33,032 nt of DNA from Actinomycetes bacterium (lineage in GTDB: Bacteria > Actinomycetota > Actinomycetes > Actinomycetales > Dermatophilaceae), in contig JAJXUB010000013.1 of the NCBI GenBank assembly GCA_021783215.1, positions 1 through 33,032 of the forward strand, read 5' to 3'. Below the pieces are notes generated by a model that saw only the letters and a list, made by a program, of their open reading frames with translations, made no database searches and had not been told where the DNA came from. The stretch's first letter is position 1, and the number at the start of each line of letters is the position of its first letter. The position numbers and the translations under genes are program-made. Shown here piece by piece: positions 1 to 7,822 of the stretch.

Positions 1-83
1 GTCGTGAGAGCATCGACCCGCAGGCGACCGGGGACCCCGACGAGGACGCGAAGGACGACGCCGCCGACGACACCGAGGGCTGA
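1..83 (+). CDS. 3' end of an unidentified protein with an acidic tail (partial)
   Basis: A reading frame is open from the first base and stops at TGA 81-83. Its last 26 codons give a strongly acidic, Asp/Glu/Ala-rich tail (ending ...DDAADDTEG). No domain is visible, so the family cannot be named. It points toward the convergent trhA gene 20 bases downstream. In Mycobacterium the gene before the hemolysin III/short-chain prenyltransferase pair is, from memory, a thioredoxin-like protein, but nothing visible here tests that. The tail could also be a chance open frame, although the tight spacing to trhA and the non-random composition favour a real C-terminus. Confidence 0.5.
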   Translation, partial: RESIDPQATGDPDEDAKDDAADDTEG

Positions 84-103
84 GCGCGGCAGCGCCGGTG
101 GCG

Positions 104-757
104 TCAGGTGTGGGTGTAGAGGACCAGCGACGCGGCGATGTAGTGGGTCGTGAACGCGGCGATCGTCAGGGCGTGGAAGATCTCGTGGAAGCCGAACCAG
201 CGCGGTGACGGGTTGGGGTGCTTGGTGCCGTAGACGAGCGCGCCGAGGGTGTAGAGGACGCCGCCGATGCTGACGAGGGTGAGGACGGCGACGCCGTCGT
301 AGCGCAGGATCGGCTTGAGGTAGAAGACGGCGATCCACCCGAGGACGACGTAGACCGGCGTGTAGAGCCACCGCGGTGCGCCGACCCAGAAGATGCGGAA
401 GAGGACCCCGAGGACGGCTCCGGTCCAGACCAGGAGCAGCAGCGGTCGGCGCTGGCTCACCGGAAGGCCCAGGGCGATCGGGGTGTAGCTGCCGGCGATG
501 ATGAGGAAGATGTTCGAGTGGTCGAGCCGCTTGAGGACGCGCGCGACCTTGGGCGACCACGTCCCCCGGTGGTAGAGCGCCGACGTCGCGAAGAGGAGGA
601 GGCCGGTCGCGGCGAACACGGCCGCCGACCACCGCGCGGCGGCGGTCGAGGACAGGACGACGAGGACGATCCCGGCGACGAGGACGACCGGCGCCATGCC
701 CGCGTGGAGCCAGCCCCTGAGCCTCGGTTTGACGGCGTCGACGAGTGCCACGGTCAT
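104..757 (-). CDS. trhA: Hemolysin III / PAQR family membrane protein
   Basis: A 217-residue polytopic membrane protein with about seven hydrophobic segments, the usual size for TrhA/YqfA. PAQR-family hallmarks are visible: Ser-Ala-Leu-Tyr-His near residue 60, Asp-His-Ser-Asn followed by a membrane segment near residue 80, and a C-terminal His-Glu-Ile-Phe-His. These His/Asp/Ser residues form the metal site of the family. Family members are linked to membrane energetics and lipid homeostasis; the hemolysin name is historical. The ATG at 757 lies only 6 nt after a TACGAT -10 element, so the mRNA is probably leaderless, and the -10 overlaps a perfect 10+4+10 palindrome (767-790). That arrangement implies repression by a dimeric, perhaps TetR-like, regulator. 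It is divergent from the prenyltransferase gene, the same pairing as Rv1085c/Rv1086 in M. tuberculosis. Confidence 0.93.
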   Translation of the reverse strand: MTVALVDAVKPRLRGWLHAGMAPVVLVAGIVLVVLSSTAAARWSAAVFAATGLLLFATSALYHRGTWSPKVARVLKRLDHSNIFLIIAGSYTPIALGLPVSQRRPLLLLVWTGAVLGVLFRIFWVGAPRWLYTPVYVVLGWIAVFYLKPILRYDGVAVLTLVSIGGVLYTLGALVYGTKHPNPSPRWFGFHEIFHALTIAAFTTHYIAASLVLYTHT

Positions 758-763
758 GACGTC

Positions 764-769
764 ATCGTA
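764..769 (-). promoter_or_regulatory. -10 element of trhA, leaderless type
   Basis: On the minus strand TACGAT is followed by 6 nt (GACGTC) and the ATG of trhA. TANNNT about 6-8 nt before the start codon is the standard actinobacterial leaderless arrangement. It overlaps the left end of the palindrome at 767-790. Confidence 0.6.
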
Positions 770-790
770 ACCTACGCTCGCGTAGGTTAC
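767..790. promoter_or_regulatory. 24-bp palindromic operator in the trhA/uppS divergent region
   Basis: GTAACCTACG, then CTCG, then CGTAGGTTAC: a perfect 10-bp inverted repeat with a 4-bp centre. It sits between divergent genes, overlaps the trhA -10 and would fill the trhA -10/-35 spacer. It also carries TACGCT and TAGGTT, possible -10 elements for the rightward gene. Length and symmetry fit a homodimeric or tetrameric repressor of TetR type. The regulator is not identified; the TetR gene at 24366-25007 is distant and not implicated by sequence. Confidence 0.75.
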
Positions 791-894
791 TCACCAGTTC
801 GGGCTGCGCGTCGTTGCGTCGTCCGCCGGGATGCCCCGTTGTCGAGGGAGGTACCGTGGTCCAGGCGGCCGGCATACGAAGGACGGGAGACGGC

Positions 895-1659
895 GTGAAC
901 CTGAACGACCTCCTGTATGCCGCATACGAGCGCCGCCTCACCCGCTCCCTGCAGAAGTCGTCGATCCCACGCCATGTCGGCGTCATGCTCGACGGGAACC
1001 GCCGCTGGGCGAAGCAGCGCGGCGCCGCGACGGCCGCCGGGCACCAGGCGGGTGCCGACAACATCGCCAACCTACTCGGCTGGTGCGAGGACGTCGGCGT
1101 CGAGATCGTCACGCTGTGGCTCCTCTCGACGGACAACCTCGTCAACCGCAACGCCGCCGAGATCCGGCCCCTCCTCGGGATCATCGAGAAAACCGTAGCC
1201 GACCTCGCGGCGACCCGGCGCTGGCGGGTCAACCTCGTCGGTGCGCCCGAGCTGCTGCCCGCGTCGACGGCCGAACATCTCCGCCAGGCCGCGGCGGACA
1301 CGAAGGACGTCGACGGGATGCTCGTCAACGTCGCCTGCCCGTACGGCGGGCGGCGGGAGATCGCCGACGCCGTGCGCTCCCTCATCCACGAGGCCGCGGC
1401 CAAGGGGAGGTCCATGGAGAACCTCGCCGACGAGATCACCGTCGACCACATCGCCGCGCATCTCTACACCAAAGGCCAGCCCGACCCGGACCTCGTCATC
1501 CGCACCTCGGGTGAGCAGCGCCTCGGGGGGTTCCTCCTCTGGCAGAGCGCCCAGAGCGAGTTCTACTTCTGTGAGGCCTACTGGCCGGACTTCCGCCACG
1601 TCGACTTCCTTCGCGCGCTGCGCGCCTACGGCGAGCGCAACCGCCGCTTCGGCGCCTGA
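895..1659 (+). CDS. uppS: Cis-prenyltransferase, short-chain (Z,E-farnesyl diphosphate synthase-like) UppS homologue
   Basis: Condenses isopentenyl diphosphate with an allylic diphosphate in cis, supplying polyprenyl carrier lipid. The 254-residue protein shows the family signature Leu-Asp-Gly-Asn-Arg-Arg-Trp-Ala (catalytic Asp) near residue 35, the LLSTDNL block near 80, and the C-terminal substrate site Asp-Leu-Val-Ile-Arg-Thr-Ser-Gly-Glu-Gln-Arg with FLLWQSA. Overall it resembles M. tuberculosis Rv1086, which makes Z,E-farnesyl diphosphate, more than the long-chain decaprenyl enzyme; that subclass call is inference. GTG 895 is chosen because a GGGAGA precedes it and the N-terminus then matches the Rv1086 start. 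An in-frame GTG at 856, preceded by GGGAGGT, would add 13 residues. Three copies of the GTATGC/GCATAC word lie at its 5' end (871-928). Confidence 0.92.
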   Translation: MNLNDLLYAAYERRLTRSLQKSSIPRHVGVMLDGNRRWAKQRGAATAAGHQAGADNIANLLGWCEDVGVEIVTLWLLSTDNLVNRNAAEIRPLLGIIEKTVADLAATRRWRVNLVGAPELLPASTAEHLRQAAADTKDVDGMLVNVACPYGGRREIADAVRSLIHEAAAKGRSMENLADEITVDHIAAHLYTKGQPDPDLVIRTSGEQRLGGFLLWQSAQSEFYFCEAYWPDFRHVDFLRALRAYGERNRRFGA

Positions 1660-1736
1660 CGCCGACCCCGGGCTCCCCGCCTCGGGCTCACCGCCGGTTT
1701 CCCACCTGAGGCGGAGGACCGGAGCCTCGTGAGGTC

Positions 1737-4193
1737 TCAGGCGCGGGGACGGGCCGAGCGCGGGTCGTACATCGGGGACAACGACACGCTCGCGCCGGAA
1801 CGACGGCCGGCGACGTCGACCTCCCACGTGCCCGACGACAGCCACTCCGACGTCACCGGCGACCCGTCGGGCGTCGCGACCATCGCGAGCCCGACGGCCC
1901 CGCCGAGGGTCCACCCGTACGAGGCGGACCGGAGGTAGCCCACCGTCTGCCGATCCCGGCATACGAGCTCGCCGTGGAGGAGGAAGACCGACGGGTCCGA
2001 CACGAGGACCTGGACAAGCCGCCGCGACGGCACCCCGGCGGCGCGGACGGCGGCCACGGCGTCGCGCCCGACGAACCCGCCCGGCTTGTCCAGGGCGAGC
2101 GCGAAGCCCAGGCCGGCCTCGACCGGGCCGTCGGTGTTGTCGATGTCGTGCCCGTAGTCGCGGTACGCCTTCTCCAGCCGCAGGCTCGAGAGGGCACGCA
2201 GGCCGACGTTCCTCAGGCCGAGCCCGTCGCCGGCGGCGCACAGCGTCTCGTACACGTGGACGGCCATCTCCGACGGGACGTAGAGCTCCCAGCCGAGCTC
2301 GCCGACATACGTGATGCGCACGGCCAGCGCGTGCGCCTGCCCCACGTCGAGCCACCGCGCCGCGCGGAACGGGAACGCCTCGTTCGACACGTCCGCCGAC
2401 GTCACCGCCGCGAGCAGCTCCCGGGAGCGTGGCCCCTGGACGTTGACCTGTGCGTAGGCCGCGGTCGCGTCGAAGACGTGAGCCCCGCCGGAGGGAGCGA
2501 ACCGACGGATCCCGCGCTGCACCAGTGCCAGGACATGGCCCGCAGCGGTGTCAGACGCGACGACGAGAAAGCGGTCGTCGGCGAGCTTCGTCACCGTCAG
2601 GTCCGCCTCCAGCGTGCCGGCGTCGTTGAGCCACTGGGTGTACGTGATGACCCCCGCCTCGCCGTCCACCGGCCCCGCCGACAGCCGGTCGAGGAGCAGA
2701 CCGGCGGCCGGTCCCTCGACGAGCAGCTTCGTCATGAAGGACATGTCGATGAGACCGACGCCGTTGCGGACCGCCTCGTGCTCGAGCCTCCAGTCCTCCC
2801 ACCAGGGCTCCCGGCCCCACGACGGGGTCAGCGGGTGTGCCGAGAACACGGCCGGCGACTCCCACCCCGACACGTCGACGAAGCGGGCGCCGAGCGCCGA
2901 AAGCCGGTCGTGCAACGGCGAGCGGCGCACGCCACGCGCCGTCCGCAGCTGCGTGTTCGGCGGATGCGCCGCGTAGACCGTCCCGAGGATCTCGGATGTC
3001 CGCGCGGCGCGGTGGGCCCGGCCGAGCTGGTGCGCCTGGGTCCGGCCCGCGTCGAACCCGGTGACGTCCATATCCGGCTGCCCCGTGACGATCCAGTGGG
3101 CCATCATCCGGCCGAGTCCGCCGGCCGACAGCACGCCGACGGAGTTCATGCCGGCACACACGAAGTACCCGGCGACCGTCGCGGACTCGCCGACCACCGG
3201 CGCCAGGTCCGGCGTGAACGACTCCGGTCCGCAGAAGAACGTCCGGACCCCGACCTCCTTCGTGACGGGCACGCGGTCCATCGCCCTCTCGAGGAACGGC
3301 CCCATCCGTTCCCAGTCGGGCGGCAGGGTGCGGAAGGACGACGACGCCGGTATGCCGTCGAGCTGCCAGGCCGCGGCATACGGCTCGAAGAGGCCGACCA
3401 TCATGCCGCCGCCCTCCTCGCGGTAGTACCCGTAGGAGGCGGGATCCTCGAAGATCGGGCCGTCGGGGTCGATCCCCGCGATCGTGTCGGTGATCAGGTA
3501 GTAGTGCTCGGCGGCCTGGTTCGGGATGACGACGCCGTGCCGCGTGCCGAGCTCGCGCGCCCACATGCCGGCCGCATTGACGACGACCTCGCAGTCGATG
3601 TCGCCCTCGGTCGTCCCGACGCCCGTGACGCGCCCGTCGTTTGTCCGTAGGCCGGTCACGGACACGCCCTCGACGATACGGACCCCCTGCATACGAGCAC
3701 CCCTGGCGAGGCTCATGGTGAGGTCGACGGGGTTGACACGCCCGTCGCCGGGAACCCAGAAGCCGGCCTTGAGATCCTCCGTGCGTGCCCAGGGGAACTT
3801 GGCGGCGATCTCCGCGGGCGAGATCTCCTCGACGTCGAGCCCGAGGTTGCGCTGGAACCGGGCCACACGCCGGTACTCCTCCAGCCGTCCCTCGTCGGCT
3901 GCGGCCTCGATGAGCCCGACCGGCCGGAAGCCCGTCGCCTGCCCCGTCTCGGCCGCGAGCCGGGTGTACAGGTCCCGGGAGTAGAGGCGGTTCGCCGTGT
4001 TCGTCTCCGAGAACGAGCCGAAGCACGTCATGAGCCCGGCCGCGTGCCACGTCGTGCCGGACGTCAGCCGGTCGCGCTCGAGAAGGATGACGTCCCGCTC
4101 ACCGGCGTGACCCAGGTGGTAGGCGATGGAGCAGCCGATGACGCCGCCGCCGATGATGACGACCCGGGCGCGCTGGGGGAGGCCGTGAACCAT
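1737..4193 (-). CDS. Dimethylglycine oxidase/dehydrogenase-like FAD and folate enzyme
   Basis: An 818-residue two-part flavoenzyme, the size of Arthrobacter dimethylglycine oxidase (about 830). The N-terminal DAO-type FAD domain opens with GGGVIG (residues 15-20). Thr-Thr-Trp-His-Ala-Ala-Gly includes His50, at the place where dimethylglycine and sarcosine dehydrogenases attach FAD covalently. The second half is a GcvT-type tetrahydrofolate domain (from about residue 430), with YVGELGWELYVP, then a GcvT C-terminal barrel with KPGGFVGRDA. The likely reaction is oxidative N-demethylation of dimethylglycine, sarcosine or a related methylamine, with transfer of the one-carbon unit to folate. The substrate cannot be decided. 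ATG 4193 is chosen because it puts the Rossmann strand at the N-terminus; the upstream open frame has no family features. No one-carbon genes adjoin it, so it looks like a single-gene insertion between uppS and phoH. Confidence 0.88.
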   Translation of the reverse strand: MVHGLPQRARVVIIGGGVIGCSIAYHLGHAGERDVILLERDRLTSGTTWHAAGLMTCFGSFSETNTANRLYSRDLYTRLAAETGQATGFRPVGLIEAAADEGRLEEYRRVARFQRNLGLDVEEISPAEIAAKFPWARTEDLKAGFWVPGDGRVNPVDLTMSLARGARMQGVRIVEGVSVTGLRTNDGRVTGVGTTEGDIDCEVVVNAAGMWARELGTRHGVVIPNQAAEHYYLITDTIAGIDPDGPIFEDPASYGYYREEGGGMMVGLFEPYAAAWQLDGIPASSSFRTLPPDWERMGPFLERAMDRVPVTKEVGVRTFFCGPESFTPDLAPVVGESATVAGYFVCAGMNSVGVLSAGGLGRMMAHWIVTGQPDMDVTGFDAGRTQAHQLGRAHRAARTSEILGTVYAAHPPNTQLRTARGVRRSPLHDRLSALGARFVDVSGWESPAVFSAHPLTPSWGREPWWEDWRLEHEAVRNGVGLIDMSFMTKLLVEGPAAGLLLDRLSAGPVDGEAGVITYTQWLNDAGTLEADLTVTKLADDRFLVVASDTAAGHVLALVQRGIRRFAPSGGAHVFDATAAYAQVNVQGPRSRELLAAVTSADVSNEAFPFRAARWLDVGQAHALAVRITYVGELGWELYVPSEMAVHVYETLCAAGDGLGLRNVGLRALSSLRLEKAYRDYGHDIDNTDGPVEAGLGFALALDKPGGFVGRDAVAAVRAAGVPSRRLVQVLVSDPSVFLLHGELVCRDRQTVGYLRSASYGWTLGGAVGLAMVATPDGSPVTSEWLSSGTWEVDVAGRRSGASVSLSPMYDPRSARPRA

Positions 4194-4443
4194 GGGGACA
4201 ACGTAAACCTCGGGTGGATGGGCCTCGTGCGACCCCCGGGAGCAGCACGGAGGGCGCGACACGCGCGCGTCGCTGCGCCGCCCGCAGCCGGGCGCGTCAT
4301 AGCGTCGGGACCAGCACGTCGCCGGACGGCGTGCGCGGGAGGCCCACAGCATGGAGCGATCGCTTCGTGGGGAGGGCCGGAACCGGCCCCATCCCCGACG
4401 GTGGGTGCGGTCCCGGCAGACCCACGACAAGGCGCGAGCCGCG

Positions 4444-4449
4444 TAGCGT
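4444..4449 (+). promoter_or_regulatory. -10 element of phoH
   Basis: TAGCGT, then 6 nt, then GTG at 4456, the leaderless spacing seen at several genes in this window. The rest of 4194-4455 upstream shows no open frame or structure that I can support. Confidence 0.55.
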
Positions 4450-4455
4450 TACGCC

Positions 4456-5841
4456 GTGCCGAAGGAGCGACCAGTGGCCTCGACATCGAAGACCAGCACC
4501 GCCCGCGCGACCACGGCGCCGGCCACGACCCGCTCCCGTGCGAGGAGGCCGACGCACCGGACCTTCGTCCTCGACACCTCCGTCCTCCTGTCGGACCCCC
4601 TCGCCATCGAGCGGTTCAAGGAGCACGAGGTCGTCCTGCCGGTCGTCGTCGTCACCGAGCTCGAAGCCAAGCGGCACCACCCGGAGCTCGGCTACTTCGC
4701 CCGGACCGCGCTGCGGGCCCTGGACGACCTGCGCATCCTCAACGGCCGCCTCGACCACGCCGTCCCGGTGGGCGACCAGGGCGGCACCCTCCGCGTCGAG
4801 CTCAACCACACCGACACTGCGAGCCTGCCCGCCGGGTTCCGGCTCGGCGACAACGACTCCCGCATCCTTGCCGTCGCCCGCAACCTGGCCGACGAGGGTC
4901 ATGACGTCTGCATCGTCAGCAAGGACCTGCCCATGCGGGTCAAGGCCTCCGCGGTCGGCCTCGACGCGGAGGAGTACCGGCATGAGCAGACGATCGACAC
5001 GGGCTGGACCGGCATGGCCGAGATCGACGTCACGAGCGAGGAGATGAACGACCTCTTCGAGCACGGCCGGCTCGAGCACCGTGGGGCCGCGGAGCTCCCG
5101 TGCCACACCGGGCTGAAGATCCTCAGCCCTCGGGGAAGCGGCCTCGGCCGGGTCGGGCCGGACAAGCAGATCCGGCTCGTCCGCGGCGACCGGGACGCCT
5201 TCGGCCTGCACGGCCGGTCCGCCGAGCAGCGGATCGCCCTGGACCTGCTCCTCGACCCGGACGTCGGCATCGTCTCCCTCGGTGGCCGCGCCGGCACGGG
5301 CAAGTCCGCCCTGGCCCTGTGCGCCGGCCTCGAGAGCGTCATGGAGCGCCGCCAGCATCGCCGGGTCATCGTCTTCCGGCCCTTGTATGCCGTCGGCGGC
5401 CAGGATCTCGGCTACCTGCCCGGCGACCAGGGCGACAAGATGAGCCCGTGGGGTCAGGCCGTGTTCGACACGCTCGGGGCGCTCGTCTCCCGGGAGGTCG
5501 TCGAGGAGGTCATGGACCGAGGGATGCTCGAGGTCCTGCCGCTGACGCACATCCGCGGCAGGTCCCTGCACGACGCCTTCGTCATCGTCGACGAGGCGCA
5601 GTCGCTGGAGCGCAACGTCCTGCTCACCGTCCTGTCCCGGGTGGGCCAGAACTCCAAGGTCATCCTCACCCACGACGTCGCGCAGCGGGACAACCTCCGC
5701 GTCGGACGGCATGACGGGGTCGCCGCCGTCATCGAACGGCTCAAGGGCCACCCCCTGTTCGCCCACGTCACCCTGACGCGCTCCGAGCGCTCCCCGATCG
5801 CCGCTCTCGTCACCGACCTCCTCGAGGGCATCGAGATCTGA
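4456..5841 (+). CDS. phoH2: PhoH2-type protein: PIN ribonuclease domain fused to a PhoH ATPase
   Basis: A 461-residue fusion as in mycobacterial PhoH2 (Rv1095), reported to unwind and cleave RNA with ATP. The N-terminal PIN domain (about residues 35-175) shows Phe-Val-Leu-Asp-Thr-Ser-Val-Leu-Leu, TELEAKR, Gly-Asp-Asn-Asp-Ser-Arg-Ile and Ser-Lys-Asp, supplying the acidic metal ligands. The PhoH domain has Walker A GRAGTGKS (about residues 277-284), Walker B Val-Ile-Val-Asp-Glu-Ala-Gln near 378 and a C-terminal LTRSERSPI block. Two starts compete. GTG 4456 is 6 nt after TAGCGT (leaderless). GTG 4474 has an ideal AAGGAG 6-7 nt upstream and loses only six residues. Mycobacterial phoH2 has an upstream overlapping antitoxin-like frame (phoAT); I see no convincing counterpart here. 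Confidence 0.93.
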   Translation: MPKERPVASTSKTSTARATTAPATTRSRARRPTHRTFVLDTSVLLSDPLAIERFKEHEVVLPVVVVTELEAKRHHPELGYFARTALRALDDLRILNGRLDHAVPVGDQGGTLRVELNHTDTASLPAGFRLGDNDSRILAVARNLADEGHDVCIVSKDLPMRVKASAVGLDAEEYRHEQTIDTGWTGMAEIDVTSEEMNDLFEHGRLEHRGAAELPCHTGLKILSPRGSGLGRVGPDKQIRLVRGDRDAFGLHGRSAEQRIALDLLLDPDVGIVSLGGRAGTGKSALALCAGLESVMERRQHRRVIVFRPLYAVGGQDLGYLPGDQGDKMSPWGQAVFDTLGALVSREVVEEVMDRGMLEVLPLTHIRGRSLHDAFVIVDEAQSLERNVLLTVLSRVGQNSKVILTHDVAQRDNLRVGRHDGVAAVIERLKGHPLFAHVTLTRSERSPIAALVTDLLEGIEI

Positions 5842-5898
5842 ACCGGGCAACGCTTGACCTGTGGACGGGATTTGGCCCGTCGGCGCGGCCTTGCTACC

Positions 5899-5914
5899 GT
5901 AACGACTCGGTAAC
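5899..5914 (+). promoter_or_regulatory. GTAAC direct repeat (possible MtrA site)
   Basis: GTAAC at 5899-5903 and again at 5910-5914, an 11-bp (one helical turn) period, about 110 bp upstream of the transglycosylase-like gene. GTAAC-type direct repeats are the kind of site described for the actinobacterial response regulator MtrA, which controls cell-wall hydrolase genes. Assignment to MtrA is inference from motif and context. Confidence 0.4.
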
Positions 5915-6022
5915 GAGGCCCGGGTCGCCCGGGCCGCGCTGCGTCCCGGATGCCTGGCGACCGGGCGTTGAATGTCGAGGGCCGTGGTCACCGCCGCGCC
6001 GGACCGAGGAGTCTTTGCACGG

Positions 6023-6739
6023 ATGAGCCGCTACCGGGGCCGACACGCCGGCCGACACGCGGACCCACGAACCACCCGAGACGGCCTCGGCCGCGCGCTG
6101 CGGCTCCCCGCGGTCAGTGGCGCACTGGTGGTCGCGGCCGTCGCGACGGGAGCCGCCCAGGTCCAGGCGAGCGACTCGCGCGTGACGGCGGCCATGTCGG
6201 GGACGACGAGTCCGACCGCCGTCGCCCAGTCCCAGGAGATGACCGCGCTCGAGGCGGCGGACACCGCGCACCTCGTGTCGGCGCGTAACGCCGTGCTCGC
6301 CGTCGACAACGCCGCTGCCGGCCGCGCGCAGGTCACCGAGCGGGCGCGCGTCGCCGCCGTGGCCCGGGCCCGTGCCGAGGCCGCAGCGCGTGCCGCACGT
6401 GACGCCCAGCGCACGGCGATCATCGCCGGCGCGCAGAGCAACCCGCGGGCGGCCGCCCAGCAGCTCCTCGGCAGCTTCGGCTTCGGGGCCGACCAGATCG
6501 GCTGCCTCATCCAGCTGTGGAACGGCGAGAGCGGGTGGAACTTCCGAGCGGCCAACCCGTCCGGGGCATACGGCATCCCGCAGGCGCTTCCCGGGAGCAA
6601 GATGGCCTCTGCCGGAGCGGACTGGGCGACCAACCCCGTCACGCAGATCACGTGGGGTCTCGGCTACATCAAGCGCTCCTACGGGAGCCCGTGCAACGCG
6701 CTGGGCCTCTGGCAGTCCCGCTACCCGCACTGGTACTGA
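6023..6739 (+). CDS. Exported lytic transglycosylase-like (aggregation-promoting-factor type) protein
   Basis: A 238-residue protein with a basic N-terminus, a hydrophobic segment (about residues 32-45, ALVVAAVATGAAQVQA) consistent with a signal peptide, an Ala/Arg-rich probably helical middle, and a C-terminal goose-lysozyme-like fold. In the C-terminus, Cys-Leu-Ile-Gln-Leu-Trp-Asn-Gly-Glu-Ser-Gly-Trp-Asn supplies the likely catalytic Glu, followed by PSGAYGIPQALPGSKM and ending SRYPHWY. This domain is found in peptidoglycan-acting secreted proteins of actinobacteria. ATG 6023 is chosen because it puts the signal at the N-terminus; GAGGAG is 11 nt upstream, a long spacing. An in-frame GTG at 5981 would add 14 residues. 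The leader carries a GTAAC repeat (5899-5914). I looked for a cyclic di-AMP riboswitch in the leader and did not find its conserved blocks. Confidence 0.85.
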   Translation: MSRYRGRHAGRHADPRTTRDGLGRALRLPAVSGALVVAAVATGAAQVQASDSRVTAAMSGTTSPTAVAQSQEMTALEAADTAHLVSARNAVLAVDNAAAGRAQVTERARVAAVARARAEAAARAARDAQRTAIIAGAQSNPRAAAQQLLGSFGFGADQIGCLIQLWNGESGWNFRAANPSGAYGIPQALPGSKMASAGADWATNPVTQITWGLGYIKRSYGSPCNALGLWQSRYPHWY

Positions 6740-6751
6740 GGAAGCCTCGGC

Positions 6752-7717
6752 TCACAGCTTGCGCAGGCGGATCCGCGACACCGCATGCTGCGCGCCCTTG
6801 CGGAGGACGAGGGTCGCCCGCCCGAGGGTCGGGAGGATGTTCTCGCGCAGGTTCGGCTCGTTCGTCCGCTTCCAGACGGCCAACGCCGTGTCCCGCGCCT
6901 CCTCGTCCGACAGGCCGGCGTACCGGTGGAAGTAGGACTCCGGGTCCGCGAAGGCGGTCTGCCGGAGGCGGAGGAAGCGCTCGACGTACCACCGGCGGAT
7001 GTCCGGGAGGGGGGCGTCGACGAAGACGGAGAAGTCGAAGAAGTCGCTTAGGGCCTGGCCCATCCGGCCGTCGGGCCGGGGCCGCGGCATCTGGAGGACG
7101 TTGAGCCCCTCGACGATGAGGACGTCAGGGCGCCGGATCGTCACCTGCTCGCCGGGGACGATGTCGTAGGTCAGGTGTGAGTAGACCGGCGTGGTGACCT
7201 CGGACACCCCGGACTTGACGTCCGCGACGAACCGCAGCAGCGCCCTCCGGTCGTAGGACTCCGGAAAACCCTTGCGTTCGAGGAGGTTGCGCCGCTCGAG
7301 CTCCGCGTTCGGCAGGAGGAACCCATCCGTCGTCACGAGGTCCACGCGTGGCGTCCCGGACCATCGGGACAGCAGCTCCTGGAGGATGCGCGCCGTCGTC
7401 GACTTCCCGACGGCCACCGAGCCCGCGACCCCGATGACGAAGGGGGTGCGGTGCGGGCGCTCGCCGAGGAACTCGCTCGTGGCCAGGTGCAGGCCGTGTG
7501 TCGCCTCGACGTAGAAATGGAGCAGCCGCGACAGGGGAAGGTAGATGGCCTCGACCTCGGTGAGGTCCAGCCGGTCGCCGAGACCGCGCAGACGCCGCAC
7601 GTCCGCCGCGGTCAGGGACAAGGGGTGGTTCTCGCGCAGACGCGCCCATGCCGCCCGGTCGAGCTCGACGTAGGGAGTCGCCAGGTGACGGGCATCGGCG
7701 CGGCTCACGGCCGTCAT
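6752..7717 (-). CDS. coaA: Type I pantothenate kinase
   Basis: Phosphorylates pantothenate with ATP, the first committed step of coenzyme A synthesis. The 321-residue length matches the bacterial CoaA family (M. tuberculosis about 312). P-loop [12 protein letters not shown] lies near residue 98. The family blocks [25 protein letters not shown] with [23 protein letters not shown], and [21 protein letters not shown] follow in the normal order. The ATG at 7717 is the first in the frame and has only a weak CGGGA upstream. It is convergent with the transglycosylase gene (12 bases between stops) and divergent from glmS (105 bases), so it is probably monocistronic. No truncation or odd residue is seen. 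Confidence 0.97.
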   Translation of the reverse strand: MTAVSRADARHLATPYVELDRAAWARLRENHPLSLTAADVRRLRGLGDRLDLTEVEAIYLPLSRLLHFYVEATHGLHLATSEFLGERPHRTPFVIGVAGSVAVGKSTTARILQELLSRWSGTPRVDLVTTDGFLLPNAELERRNLLERKGFPESYDRRALLRFVADVKSGVSEVTTPVYSHLTYDIVPGEQVTIRRPDVLIVEGLNVLQMPRPRPDGRMGQALSDFFDFSVFVDAPLPDIRRWYVERFLRLRQTAFADPESYFHRYAGLSDEEARDTALAVWKRTNEPNLRENILPTLGRATLVLRKGAQHAVSRIRLRKL

Positions 7718-7808
7718 TGTTCCCGACGCCCCCGGACGCCGCTGCCTCGGGTCGGGCGTGTCGCGGGCGCGGCCCGCGCGAGTTCCCGGTGGCGGCGTCG
7801 CGCCCGAC

Positions 7809-7814
7809 TACGCT
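7809..7814 (+). promoter_or_regulatory. -10 element of glmS
   Basis: TACGCT lies 8 nt upstream of the glmS ATG (7823), so transcription would begin at or within a few bases of the start codon. No Shine-Dalgarno precedes the ATG, which fits a leaderless mRNA. A glmS ribozyme, known mainly in Firmicutes, has no room here. Confidence 0.55.
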
Positions 7815-7822
7815 GGGACACC

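Noticed and set aside
1660-1736. Imperfect inverted repeat between uppS and the oxidase gene
   Set aside because: GAGGC/GCCTC and ACCT/AGGT can pair only with a bulge and a large loop; too weak to call a terminator.
1974-3650. Long open frames opposite the oxidase and similar long antisense frames opposite glmS, rhlE, adnA and adnB
   Set aside because: They mirror real genes on the other strand, show Arg/Asp/Gly-heavy composition without motifs, and arise from the absence of AT-rich stop codons at this GC content.
4194-4430. N-terminal extension of the dimethylglycine oxidase-like protein
   Set aside because: The extra residues are Arg/Ser/Cys-rich and precede a normal Rossmann-fold start at ATG 4193; family length is met without them.
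5842-6022. Possible cyclic di-AMP (ydaO-type) riboswitch upstream of the transglycosylase-like gene
   Set aside because: These switches often precede actinobacterial wall hydrolases, but I could not find the conserved sequence blocks or the nested stems in the leader.
7718-7822. glmS ribozyme upstream of glmS
   Set aside because: Only 105 bases separate coaA and glmS and the -10 lies 8 nt from the start, leaving no transcribed leader for a ribozyme.
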